Shown here in pieces: positions 48,125-58,862 of a stretch of DNA of 64,000 nucleotides; positions within the stretch are counted from its first letter, which is position 1; each line of letters starts with the position of its first letter. Under the pieces are notes generated by a model. It made no database searches and had not been told where the DNA came from. It saw only the letters and a program-made list of their open reading frames with translations. The stretch covers positions 310,001 to 374,000 of the forward strand of contig SJRY01000270.1 in NCBI GenBank assembly GCA_011319805.1. Direction: 5' to 3'. This DNA is from Macrocybe gigantea (taxonomy: Eukaryota > Basidiomycota > Agaricomycetes > Agaricales > Callistosporiaceae). The translations under genes were made by a program, and so were the position numbers.

Positions 48125-50246
48125 ATGGTAATCTGGACCTCCGCTCTGTACTTATTGCCTGCTGCCGTTCTCGGTCCCTCCGCTCATTTACGGGTCGTCA
48201 ATGAGGTCATCGCTCCTGATGGCTTCAAGCGCTCGTACGCCGCATTCTATGCGATATAGATCTTTTGCGCATGTTGACACTTTTTTGCATCGTAGTGCTT
48301 TCCTGGTGGAAAGTGTTTTCCCTGGTCCGCTTACCAGAGGAACGAAGGTCCGTTATTTTGGGGTCCTAAGCATAAATTTAATTATCTTTAACCTAATCTT
48401 CTGACCGCAGGGCGACAGATTCCGCCTAAATGTTGTGAATCAACTCACAGACGTGACAATGGAAAGGAGTACAAGTATAGTTAGTTATCCGCTTTCCTGC
48501 AATACCAATCGCATCGTCTGAATTCTTCAGCATTGGCACGGCTTCTTCCAGAAAGGGACCAATTACGCTGATGGACCCGTCGGCGTCACTCAATGCCCAA
48601 TATCACCTAATCACTCTTTCTTGTACGAGTTCGCCGTCCTGCATCAAGCGGGTACATTCTGGTATCATCCACACTTTGGTGCGTGGGGGGTGCTCTCCAA
48701 CCTGATTCCTTCCTAATTGCTCCTCGATGTTTTTGTCTTCAGCTACACAATGTTGTGATGGTGTGCGCAGCCCTTTCATCGTGTACGACCCACGCAACGC
48801 ACGTCGACATCTTTATGATGGTAAGTTGATGTATTTCATTGCCTATCACTTAAGAGCTGACGGATGGCCCAGTCGATGATCGTTCGCGATTTATTTGAAT
48901 TATGACACTCCGTCAAGTCATTTCCTTGTCCCTAGAATGTACTATTATAACTCTAGGTGAATGTGAACGAAACTGAATTTCCGTTTTTGTTATCTGGTCG
49001 TTGACTCCTAACCCTGTTTCAGGTATCATCTGCCTTCTCCTTCCATACACGGTATAGCCGTTGTGAATTCCATGCCAATCAATGGGAAGGGACGTTACGA
49101 TGGTAGGCCCAGCGTCAGAGTTGGCAGTGATCAACATCCCGCACGGGAAACGCTATCGTTTTCGGCTGGTCTCGATTTCTTGTGATCCAAATTATATGTT
49201 CTCTATCGATGGCCATCGCTTGACGATCATCGAGGCCGGCGGTGAAAACACTCAACCTCTGACTGTTGATAGGTTGCAAATGTTTGCGGGTGCGTTCTTC
49301 TTTGTCGGGCAATGTGTCATCCTGTGATCTACGAAATCCACATATCTAGGTCAACGCTACTCCTTCGTTCTGACTGCAAATCAGCCAGTGAATAATTACT
49401 GGATCAGAGCATTGCCACATTCGGGGAACGGGAATATGAGCACGACATTCGCAAACGGTTTGAATTCAGCAATCCTCGGATACAAGGGAGCAGCAGTTGT
49501 CGATCCAAAATCGACTCCGACAAGTGGAACGTTGATGGACGAAACAGACCTTCGGCCCCTTACTGCCCCGCATGCACCGCGAAAGCCCTGGCCCGGGAGC
49601 GCCGACGTGAACCTGAACTTGGCCCTCGATTTTGATTTCCAAAAATTCTGGTTCTTGGTGAACGGAAATTCTTATAAAGCCCCCTCTGTCCCTATCCTTC
49701 TTCAGATCCTGAACGGGGCTCGGAGCGCGTAGAAACTTCTTCCGCATGGCTCTGTTTATGTTTCTGAACATTCATCCTGGACCAGGCTTTCGCTAATACC
49801 GGGTCAGCACTCTTTCAGTGTCGTAAAGAGTGCCGGGCCCTACGCCGTGTTCAATTACAAGGACCCAGTGCGACGCGACGTGGTTAACGCAGGAGATGTT
49901 GGTAGCAACGTTACCATCCGTTTCACTACGGATAATGCTGGCTCGTGGCTCCTCCGTTGGTGAGGTCGATGTCCCGCTTTGCGTCTCTGTCAATGATGAA
50001 TTCTCGAACTTTTTTAGTCACATTGACTGGCATTTGAATCTGAATCGTCCGTCTAGCGGTCTCGCCGTTGTGTTTTCCGAAGATGCAAAGGACATGCCCA
50101 AATGCAACAAACCGACGTGTGAGTATTCTTTGAGTTAATCTTGTTGTCATAGCTCAACGATGCGCTTTTACGATGCGCTTCCAGCTGAGTGGAAAAATCT
50201 TTGTCCGATATATGACACCCTGCCTGCTGGCCCGAAATCAGTATAG
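48125..50246 (+). pseudogene. Laccase (multicopper oxidase), decayed
   Basis: Collinear laccase segments are present: a signal peptide (SALYLLPAAVLGPSA), FPGPLTRGTKGDRFRLNVVNQL, copper motif L1 ([18 protein letters not shown]), L2 (GTFWYHPHF then TQCCDGVRSPFIVYDP), a plastocyanin-like domain 2 ([39 protein letters not shown]), domain 3 (LPHGSVYV, SFSVVKSAG, RRDVVNAGDVGSNVTIRFTTD) and L4 (CHIDWHLNLNRPSSGLAVVFSED), ending PAEWKNLCPIYD at stop 50244-50246. Breaks: TGA follows DDRSRFI at about 48897, the L3 motif HPFHLHGH is missing (only IPGQHSFSVV remains), and the first His of L4 is Arg (LLR|CHIDWH). Copper sites are therefore incomplete, so the enzyme should be dead even if translated. Intact homologues oxidise phenols and lignin units outside the cell. 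Confidence 0.8.
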
Positions 50247-51960
50247 CAAGTCACTCCGACTTCCTAAGTCTATCCCAAGATAGCGCAATCGATTTCGTAT
50301 TTCATGGTCTGCGCTTTCTCAATACGTCATCATGTAATTGTTGATTCGATGTTCTTGTACTGACTATGCCGCCTATGATATGTAATTTGTTTGGGCTATA
50401 GAGACTGCCGATAGCTGTTTCGATTTTCCTCGTTCGTGGCATGACGATGATTGGGGCTTTGCCGTAAAAGCTGAGGAGCTCAAAAAGATTGTGAACAGGA
50501 GTCCTCATCATGATTCTGATAGTGCTGCAACAGTACAATTCAAGTTTGAAAGAAAAGATATCTGAGAAACACAGGAGGCTCGAAGACGGCCCGGCAGTCT
50601 GAACAGTACTATATGAACGAAGCGGGTATAAGTAGTGGTGGTGCGTGAGGATCATGAGACGTGGTAGCGAAGTGAGAGAAAAATCTGTACAATGTCACGA
50701 AAAGGTGGAAGGACATAAGGATACAATCAAGAGAGGACTATATGGAAGGTATGTCTGGAATGGTTGTTTCAGGCGTCTCAGAGGCATTTGGATAGAGAAT
50801 GGGTGCGTGGAACTAGAGTAATTTGTCTAGTCTAGTCTCTTAATTGCACAGATAATATCATGATACAGACTTACGTGCTTCCCTTTCAAGCGATTATACA
50901 GTATAGGTACGAGCCAGAGCCATTCTTTTCAAAGTCGGCAATGGCGATGGACTCGTCAACGTCATGAAAAGAGGTTGCTGGCGCCCTGACGTCTGAGCTT
51001 TCAAAAGAAATAAACATGGTCGGGAACACGTCCATTTGAAGAGAAGTCGTAGATGAAATGTAAGGAGTGAATCGGCCTGTAAAAAGGCGGTTTGGCAGGA
51101 TAACAACCGCTCAGGTGTCGTCTCAGGACTGTATGAGACGACATTTATAGATGCCTTGACAAAAAGCATGCCACATCGTGAAGCTTGACTCCTGAAATGA
51201 TACACCGCGGTCTATTTTCAGTATCATTATTGTGAATCGGCGTTGGAAATCACTGCTTATTGTATTTGTGTTCGGAGCAAACATCCACTTCTTCAGTGGC
51301 CAGTCCTGCCTATCTGTCGAGACAGAACACACGTCAAAATGTATACAAAAAGCGGGCTCACCACGGTCATTCCATTCCTTGTCTATCGACGAAGACAATA
51401 AGAATCGCACATGACTTCGACCTGAAGGTTGTACGTTCGATATTACATCCGAAAGGTAAGAGGTAAAGGATGCAGAGAAAAGGTGGACGTCAATGATACT
51501 GGACACTGTTTTCACATTCTGACCTAAAGGAAATATAACTCGAGCTCTAGAAAAAAAAGTTCATCAAACCATTCGTGAGTTTCACGGAGAACAAAGAACA
51601 GCTTTGTTAATTGTAGTGCATGTCCGATCAGATAGGATAGAAGAGGTTAAGCATTCCATGGCCGAAGAAGTTGGCGACACTTGTGATTCGCAGTTCGAAG
51701 TGCGTTTGAGCTCAACCTCAGCCTCAGAGCTTATGTCAGCGCTTGAGCGAAGACCTTTTTCCTTCCGATTGGCGCTAAAGTCGAATGCAACAAACGTCCG
51801 AACATGTGAAATATGGCGGCTCCTAGAGTAGGAGGCCAAGGAATTGCTTGTCAATCTAATCCGAAATTTCACCTTCATGTTGGCATAATTCCGCCGTCTC
51901 CTGGGCCACGAACTCCATCGCATTCTGTGCCTCTACTATGAGGTTCCTTCCCTTGTGAGC
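50247..51960. other. Long region without recognised genes
   Basis: Overlapping frames on both strands (for example 50894-51515 minus, 51604-51923 both strands) have no motif or splice evidence. I see nothing that I can name. Confidence 0.4.
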
Positions 51961-51971
51961 CATCGCGCCCT

Positions 51972-52430
51972 ATATTGCACCAATACTCACTCTCTTTAGC
52001 CTATTTGCCATTCCAGCTGTCATGGTTGATGCAGTTGTCCTTCAACCTCCCACCAATCCCCATGTTGGCACCATGACTGATGTTACGTGGACGAACAGTT
52101 TCAGTGACCCTCCGACGTGGAACCTGTTCCTGATGAATATATCGACCTCCTTCGATTTGAAGGCAAATTTTGGTGTAATCGACCCTAACCCTAGGCGATC
52201 CGGATTACTCTGCCCGCCACGCTAAAGCCGAGGTGCGTAGATGCTGTGACTGTCGGTACACCGACTCTCAGTTCTGGTGTTCGATAGCGATGACTACGTC
52301 TTGTATGCGGTTAACATTTCGTGAGTTTGCTGCACACATCTCGTTTTATGACATGTCGACTTCGGACATCTGTGGCAGCAACTGGGATCAAGTCTTAGGA
52401 TCAAGCGGTCGATTCGCAATCTATCCCTGA
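51972..52430 (+). pseudogene. Kre9/Knh1-like secreted protein, second copy, probably frame-broken
   Basis: A hydrophobic leader (IAPILTLFSLFAIPAVMVDA) is followed by TDVTWTNSFSDPPTWNLFLM and FDLKANFGVIDP, then in another frame DYVLYAVNIS joined by a GTGAGT..CAG intron (about 52320-52379) to NWDQVLGSSGRFAIYP and a stop at 52430. That is the whole Ig-like domain of small Kre9-type secreted proteins, which bind or organise cell-wall glucan. The join between VIDP and DYVLY needs a frame change I could not explain by splicing, and no ATG precedes the leader in frame. It is longer than the fragment at 23.1 kb. Confidence 0.5.
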
Positions 52431-53605
52431 TCTGAGGTATTATTGGCATGTTCGATAATCATGAAACCATGCCTAGATTAACTTCTACACAGTACGGGTC
52501 CCCTGTGCTGTGCTATGCGTTCTCCTATGAAGTTGTTGCATCTGACGTGGTGGGATGTGATCATTGCCCGGAAAATCGTTGTTCCTGTAGTCGCTGCTGT
52601 ATTTCTCCCACATTGATGGTTTTAAATGCCTTCGCTCACGTTCCCGCTCTTATCCACGTCTTGACGCTACCATTCGGACAGACCGTCGAAATTTCAATGG
52701 TCTGTGACCGGAACAAGCTACTCGCCGAAAAAACTCTTTCTATTTATTGCCCTCGGCGACCGTTGAATAACAGCAGCTTGAAATGATAGACATCGAAGGA
52801 GTTTCGACTTTGAGGGCCTCCACATCGCCGGCGCCCACATCATAAAGGAGGTCCTTCAAGTTTCCATGGTGGATCACTGATCACGTCAAGGCTAGAGGAT
52901 AAACTGGACGTCAATTGTATTAATACGGTCGGTACTCGAGGTTGACGTCGAACCAAGTCACTTTCCCATTCCCCGAGATTTGAACCATTTTGTGAGTAGA
53001 GAAAGAATAAGCCGCCGTAATCTATAGACTCCTGGTAAATGGACGTAAGAGTTCAGGTTCTGCAAGTAGATAAAGAAAAATATGCATCCGATTCGGCTCT
53101 TGGATTACCTTGCTTCATGTCAGGACTCGACAATTGGTTTGGACAGGTCAGCGAGACGATCGACCAAGCTCGAAATCCTTCAGAGATGGCATTTGATGCC
53201 GGAAGACGTCGGAAACAATTGCCCGAATTTGACACCCTTTCAAGCGCGTTATTCACTTGGAGCAAATCGCACGTCTTCAGAGCTGGTGAACTAGAACGGC
53301 ATGGTTCTGCTCGCTAGACTGATAAGGCCTTCGTGATATACAAGCAGATTAGACGCAATAGTCAGAGACATCTTCAACGTTGTTGCAAACCGGATGGCCG
53401 CCAGAACAGTATTTCGTTCTGTCAGACGCACAAATCGCATGAGCAAGTATGGAGCGTTCGGAAATGATAAAGGCCGAATGATCGTTTCTTTCAAGCGTCG
53501 CATTAATCTTAACTACATAGTCCTGAACACCTGGGTCATAAAACGATCGTATGACGAAAAGGGCAACAAGTCACAAACAGTCCAGAATGTATCTGCTTTT
53601 TAGGA
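52431..53605. other. Region without recognised genes
   Basis: Frames at 52448-52786 and 53039-53317 show no domain, and antisense frames overlap them. I see nothing else. Confidence 0.4.
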
Positions 53606-54305
53606 TTAAAGAGCAAAGCCCAAAAGACCGGCGAAAAAAGCGGTAAGGAAGCCATATGCTTCGATATGACCTGCAGCGCTGCTACCACTGGGGTTGGGTG
53701 CACCAGTGGAGGTGGAGGACGAGGCGAGGCCAGATGACGAGGCACCCGAAGACACAAGACGGGTAGTGCTGCCGGAGGTAGGCGCAGTGGGGGTGGAAGA
53801 AGCAGCAGAAGTGGCTGCAGAGGTTGCGGGGGCAGATCCGGAGCTAGAAAGGGCACCGCTCACTGAATGAAGCCTGTCAGCGGTGGAATGACATAGAAAG
53901 CCATAGAAGCCATACCGGCAGCACACTGCTGCTGTTGCAGCTGAAGAGCAGCCTGGACCTCTTCCGGAGTGCATGTGGTCTGCAAGCAGTCGCGTGCCGC
54001 ATTTTGGAATGCCTCGGACGTACAAACGCAGGTCAAATCGGCGCTGGTTGTCTGTGTATCAGCCGTGTCCATCGAATCATAAAGAAATGCCGTTACAAGC
54101 TAGAGCATCCACCCTGGGAAGCAGCCTGGGTGACGCACTGGAGGATGCATGGGCTGATGCCTGCGGTGCCTGACGGGATTGGAGCAGATCCAGAGCCAGA
54201 AGCAGAGCTCGTGGCCTCGGTGGTGGCAGAGCCAGAGGCAGATTGAGCGGAGACAGCGAGAGCGCCAGCGAGGAGAGCGAGGAGAGCGTTTCTGGCAGGG
54301 ATCAT
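53606..54305 (-). CDS. CFEM-domain protein, probably GPI-anchored
   Basis: From ATG 54305 leftward: signal peptide (ALLALLAGALAVSAQ), a Ser/Thr spacer, then a Cys-rich domain with CILQCVTQAASQGGC, DLTCVCTSEAF, DCLQTTCTPEEVQAA and a final C, eight Cys in the CFEM spacing. An intron (about 54091-54036, ending ACCAG) joins CSS to FADLTC. A second intron of about 54 bases follows QQQQCAA. The C-terminal half is a Ser/Thr/Ala-rich stalk, and the last 17 residues (AYGFLTAFFAGLLGFAL) are the hydrophobic tail of a GPI signal. CFEM proteins sit on the cell wall or membrane and in some fungi bind haem; the Asp used for that is present in the ADLTC segment. Confidence 0.88.
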
Positions 54306-54365
54306 GATGGTTCTGAAAGAGGGGGAACCTTTTTCTCAGGAGTGGTTCGATGGGACATGCTTGGG

Positions 54366-54373
54366 TTTTTATA
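54366..54373 (-). promoter_or_regulatory. TATA box of the CFEM gene
   Basis: TATAAAAA on the minus strand lies about 61 bases before the ATG at 54305. The peroxiredoxin-like gene starts 67 bases further in the other direction, so the two promoters share about 130 bases. Confidence 0.55.
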
Positions 54374-54439
54374 CGAAAGAATGTTGGCGAATCCGTCTTT
54401 ACTAAATGCAGTCATCTACGTCATTACGTAATTCATCAA

Positions 54440-55317
54440 ATGAACCCCAGACTCGAACGCATTCCAACTCGAAGCGCTGTCGCTCAAGTTGCCGATTTAC
54501 ACGTTTTAAATCAGACAGGCCAATCAATCAAATTCGGTTCCATTTTCGAAGAGCAAAAGACGGTAGTCGTTTTCATTCGTGAGTATTACAGCTCCAACCC
54601 CGCTTTGTATGGACTGACAACTCTTCGTTCTCAGGTCATTTCTTCTGCGGAGTAATACGTAGCTCTGCTTGTCTTGATGGCATGCTGAACGTAACGTCGT
54701 AGAGCTGCCAGGCATACGTTGGCGAATTGTCAAAAGTTCCCAGCGAAAAGCTGGAGAGCGCTGGCGTCAAGCTCGTCATCATAGGTTGTGGCGAATGGAA
54801 CCCGATCAAGGCTTACTCTGGTGCGTCGCTTTTGCACGGAAACTCTCGTTGGTAATCTTTCTCAGAAATCACTGGCTTCCGCGGTCCAATCTATGCGGAC
54901 CCCACACGAAAGCTCTACAACGCCCTTGGCATGGACATTGAGACGCTCGACAGGACCCCCGTCGGACAGCAGAAACGAAGCTATCTGAGCTCGGGCTTTT
55001 TGTCCAACGTCATGCTCAGCATCTGGGTGCATTCCATGTGTGCTTTTTGCGCGTTTAGCACTCAAGTTTTATACAGAGAGGACCGCTGAAACACCCTTTC
55101 TTGATCGGCAAACAAGGCAACATCTCTCAACTCGGCGGAGAGTTTGTCTTTGGGCCCGGTATGCAGCGATGCATCGATGCATCTCACGTGTTGGTATTCT
55201 CACCGTGAACTTCCTCCAGGCAATCATTGCAGCTTTGCGTCCCGCATGCAGCACACCGAGGATCACGTCGAGGTGGCCGACTTGATGAGGACCGCCGGCG
55301 TTCAATTGGAACAATGA
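54440..55317 (+). CDS. Peroxiredoxin-like (AhpC/TSA, PRXL2/AAED1 type) protein
   Basis: Six exons rebuild one protein: 54440-54578, 54635-54651, 54703 onward, and three more. FIRHFFCG|SCQAYVGEL carries the CxxC active site split by an intron. Further markers are VKLVIIGCGEWNPIKAYS, GFRGPIYADPTRKLYNALGM, SYLSSGFLSNVMLSIW, GPLKHPFLIGKQGNISQLGG and EFVFGPG|NHCSFASRMQHTEDHVEV. The fold is a thioredoxin-like peroxiredoxin of the AhpC/TSA antioxidant group found across fungi and animals; it likely reduces peroxides or disulfides in the cytosol. The tiny 17-base exon 2 is confirmed by phase. It ends at TGA 55315-55317. Confidence 0.85.
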
Positions 55318-55399
55318 TATGCTATCTCTCTTATGTATACGAGACACTGTTTTCCACACAGAACTCGAGCAGTACTCGTCGATCTCGGTAAGGCATGCC

Positions 55400-57818
55400 T
55401 TAATGTGATATAGCTACGTCTACGCCTGCTGCCCCCTGGCGGAGTTTTCGATGTGCACAGTCCAGCTCATCCTCCAGCTCCCACACCCTCTTTTCCAGCT
55501 TCATCACCCGTTCTCGATCCTTGAACGACTCCTTGATCGCCCGCTTGGCAGTGTCTTCGCTGGTTTTTAAGTCTCTTTCCAACGACAGGATGCGGAAGCG
55601 CGCTTGAGAGAGGCGGAGCTCTAAACTCGCAGTGCTATTCGGGAGGGGGTGTGGTTTCGTTTCACTTGCGTCAATTTCGGACGCTGAGGACGTTGGCGTT
55701 TGTGAATGTTGCGCATCGTTGTACATGTAGTCAGAAATGATAGATGCTGATGTCGACGACGCGGAAGAGCTGGAATCTGTTCTGTTAATGGATGTTCGGC
55801 GGGAGGAATCCTTCGACGCAGTGGCATCAGTGACCCTGTTATCAGTTTTGTTGACTTCTTCGCTCAGTCTCTCAACGCATGTCGGAAGGCTCATCATTCC
55901 ATCTGGAAAGGAGACGTCCATGAGACGTTCTTCGACTAGGTAATGTCGTCAACAAGAGCCGATAAATTATGGAGAAAAATTACTCACGCGCGGGATCTCG
56001 TTCTTCATCATTGCCCTCGCGATCAGCATTGAGGGCGCAGTCGAAAGTATCTGAGATGCTCTGCAAATGTTGTCGACCAGCCTCACCGTCCGATTTCATC
56101 GAACAGGATCGAAGTCGGCCAGATGCAAGTTCTGACGTGGCTGCCTTGGTGGACGATCGCACAACCGGCCGCGGAATCTGGGATGTGCGGCGCGCAGCGC
56201 CATTCTGTCGTTGGGTTGACGCGTTGGTTTTTGAAGGCTGAGCCTGGTCAGAAGACGAGCTCGACGCCGTGTTCTCTACCTTGGACGATGTTGGGTCGTC
56301 GCGGGATCCATGACGAGGATGGGACATCTTCGCATGAACACCAGGTTGATTGACCGACGAATTGGACGCTACCATCTCAATCTTCACCTCGCTCCTCGTT
56401 TCGTTATCTGCCGAGCCATTCTCCGGTGCATCCTGGAACAAAGCTCCGCAGATCTGACCCCAGTTCTTCAATAACCACTGGAGGACGAGTCGATGGTGAT
56501 CGGATATGGCAGTACCGCACGAATCATCAGGTGTCAAGGGAGGGATAGTACGGGAGCGAGAACCAAAGATCCAGCGAATGAAAAGATTTGATAAGAGATG
56601 CTCGATGTCATTCTCCTCTTTCGATATTGCGCCACCGAACCCAGCCCCTGCGTTAGCCATAAATGTTAGGAGATAGACTGCCAGATGGAGGGCCCGCGAC
56701 GACGTTGAGAATAGGAGCAGCAATGTCTTTGCAAGGTCAATGGCAGGGGCATCCATAAATCGACAACCTCCCTGTGGTGGTCTGTCACAGGCTGGATCAA
56801 CACAACAGAACCACAAGGCGTCGAGCAGTTCAAAGTGAAGGGAAGACTCTGGCAAGATGGATGACAGATATGCGTCGAGGAGGAAGGCAATCTCGCTTGT
56901 GGGAATAGTTGCAATCAAGCTAGAGTCCGAGCGCCGTGAGGTGGATATCGTCTGCAAGTGGTTGAGAGAGCACTGCGAGGGACGTGAGTTTCGACGCGAG
57001 AAGGTGGAGTATAACAGGGATTGGACCGGGGAAGCCATGTTGACTTGTGAGTGATGGCTGTCCTTGACGCGCGTGCAGATTTCCTCGACGCAACTGACGA
57101 TGACCCTTGGTAAAGACTCGAGCTGCAAGTGCAATGGGTGTCCCAGAGCATCGACGGCGAAGATTGAAGACGACATGGCCTCGAAGAGGGAAGGATCGAC
57201 ATCCAAATCGTCTTGAGTCTTGCGCCCGAGCTGGGGGTGACATTCAATGTAATCCAAGATGTCGGCCGGCATCAACGCATGGTCCAAGAGAACGGCCAAC
57301 GTCCGAAGCAAAGCGTCGCGAGGAGGAATGTAGAGGGCTTTTGGCGGCCCTGGCAGGGTCCTGGGTCCTGCAGACGTTGTCCTTGTCCGCAAGATGGACT
57401 TTGGTTGCACTGTGACCCCTCGACCAGAGACCGTACGCGAAATGGGTTGATGCGACGCAGAACGGCTACGGTGCAGAGTTGTAGTGAAGTCTGAGCTGCT
57501 GTTCTTGCGTGAACGGGAGCCTCCTGATTGGTGTCTGTCGTTGCGTACTGCCTGTCCTGCGCTCGCGCTCCGATAATGTGACCCGCGACGCAGCATGTTG
57601 GAAGATTCGGATCTGGACGGACTCCGCTCTGGCATCGCACTGCCACCCTCATCGTTGAAAGCGTGTACCCGCTTGTCAGAGCCTGCATTCCGCAGGGGAG
57701 GAGCACTGCGCCTTCGGGATTTGTCGCTCGGGACGGAAGTATACGGGTCTTGGCCGTATGAATGGGCAGACGCCTGGTATTTCGAATTGTTCGCCTTTAT
57801 AAGAGCGAAAAGACCCAT
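55400..57818 (-). CDS. Large Ser-rich protein with C-terminal coiled coil
   Basis: Two exons (57818-55988 and 55935-55400) joined across a 52-base intron encode about 790 residues. The first in-frame ATG is at 57818 (MGLFALIKANNSKYQ). Residues 1-160 are Ser/Arg-rich and low complexity (SDKSRRRSAPPLRN, RSPSRSES). A folded middle follows, from ALYIPPRDALLRTLAVLLDHA through LLDALWFCCVDPACDRPPQGG, LAVYLLTFMANAGAGFGG and HRLVLQWLLKNWGQICGALF, mostly helical. A second Ser-rich stretch follows, then a coiled coil near the end (SLELRLSQARFRILSLERDL, DRERVMKLEKRVWELEDELD). The middle has the feel of a divergent RhoGAP-like helical domain, but I see no arginine finger I could trust, so I leave it unnamed. 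Confidence 0.7.
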
Positions 57819-57899
57819 TGAGAAGGAGGGTCGTGGGCAAGTGTCAAGAAGAGTCGGTGCATCATACCATGGTCGGGTGGCTGACACCGAGCAGGCCAA

Positions 57900-58298
57900 G
57901 CCTGAGTTTCGTTATTGACTAGGATCGAGGTTGACTGGATAGAATTCAAGGCTGCATTTCCGCATTACTTTGAGATTCCATGCACTCACGAAACCTTGGG
58001 AAGATACCCGTGACACCAAGACGAGCAAGTCAACACGGGTAGGTAAAAGCTGATAGGAATTTTGAGGACGGCACATGCTGGAGTGGTAGCCGTTGAGTAT
58101 ATATATTTTGGACGAAGGATTTCAACCAAGGTTCCTTAAAGGGAAAAACTATTTCATCTTGGGAACCGAAGAGGCTTGAAGGTTGGAGGGTCTGCTTCCT
58201 TCTCGTTCTCAATCGAACACGTACGCTTTTTGCGACTTTGTTTTTCGTATACTTACGCTTCGTCTCAAGTGTCTATACTACGAAACTCCTTTCGCCCG
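57900..58298. other. Divergent intergenic region
   Basis: It separates the leftward coiled-coil gene and the rightward secreted gene. TATATATATTTT occurs at about 58096-58107. No gene seen. Confidence 0.4.
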
Positions 58299-58862
58299 AT
58301 GTTCCTAGTATCGCAGTGCTTGATTGTTTCAATCGCGGCGTCCGTCATAGCCGCACCATCCCAAAAGGCGCTGACCATCGGCGAGACAACACGGTTTTCA
58401 GAGCCAGCGATCGCCCCTCCACTTCCTAGCGTTGAGGACATCATGAATCACATGTACAATCGCTCCTACCTCGCAGGAAAATCCTTGTTTTTCACGGGTT
58501 TCGGCCTAGGCTGGGAAATATTGGCGGAGGAGTACGGCCAGAAACATGGCCTGTTAACCCACGAGCATTTTTGGGTAGATCGTCGCCTCGCCGACCAGTG
58601 GGAGGGAAACCGCGAGTTTTGGCTGAGGACCTCGACGGCTATGGCTCTCCTTACATCCCTCGACGCTTTCGTTCTCTTGCCGAGCAACACTAGTGGAACG
58701 ACTTGGAGGAAGGAGGGCGTTTGGAACACGCTTGAATGGCCCATTCTCATACGTAATCCTAACGTTACGCGTGTCATTCGGGTCAATCCAGATAACGATA
58801 AGCAAGAGGTGATACACGAAAAGGTCGCAGGTGCGCAGAACAATCTTGAAGCGTTTTCGTAG
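58299..58862 (+). CDS. Secreted protein of unknown function
   Basis: A single exon of 187 residues starts MFLVSQCLIVSIAASVIAAPS, a signal peptide with cleavage likely after IAA. The mature part has VEDIMNHMYNRSYLAGKSL, FTGFGLGWEILAEEYGQKHG, EHFWVDRRLADQWEGNREFW and NVTRVIRVNPDN. There are two N-glycosylation-type sequons (NRS and NVT) and no Cys in the mature part. An upstream in-frame start at 58176 exists, but ATG 58299 begins right at the signal peptide. No family recognised. Confidence 0.65.
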   Translation: MFLVSQCLIVSIAASVIAAPSQKALTIGETTRFSEPAIAPPLPSVEDIMNHMYNRSYLAGKSLFFTGFGLGWEILAEEYGQKHGLLTHEHFWVDRRLADQWEGNREFWLRTSTAMALLTSLDAFVLLPSNTSGTTWRKEGVWNTLEWPILIRNPNVTRVIRVNPDNDKQEVIHEKVAGAQNNLEAFS

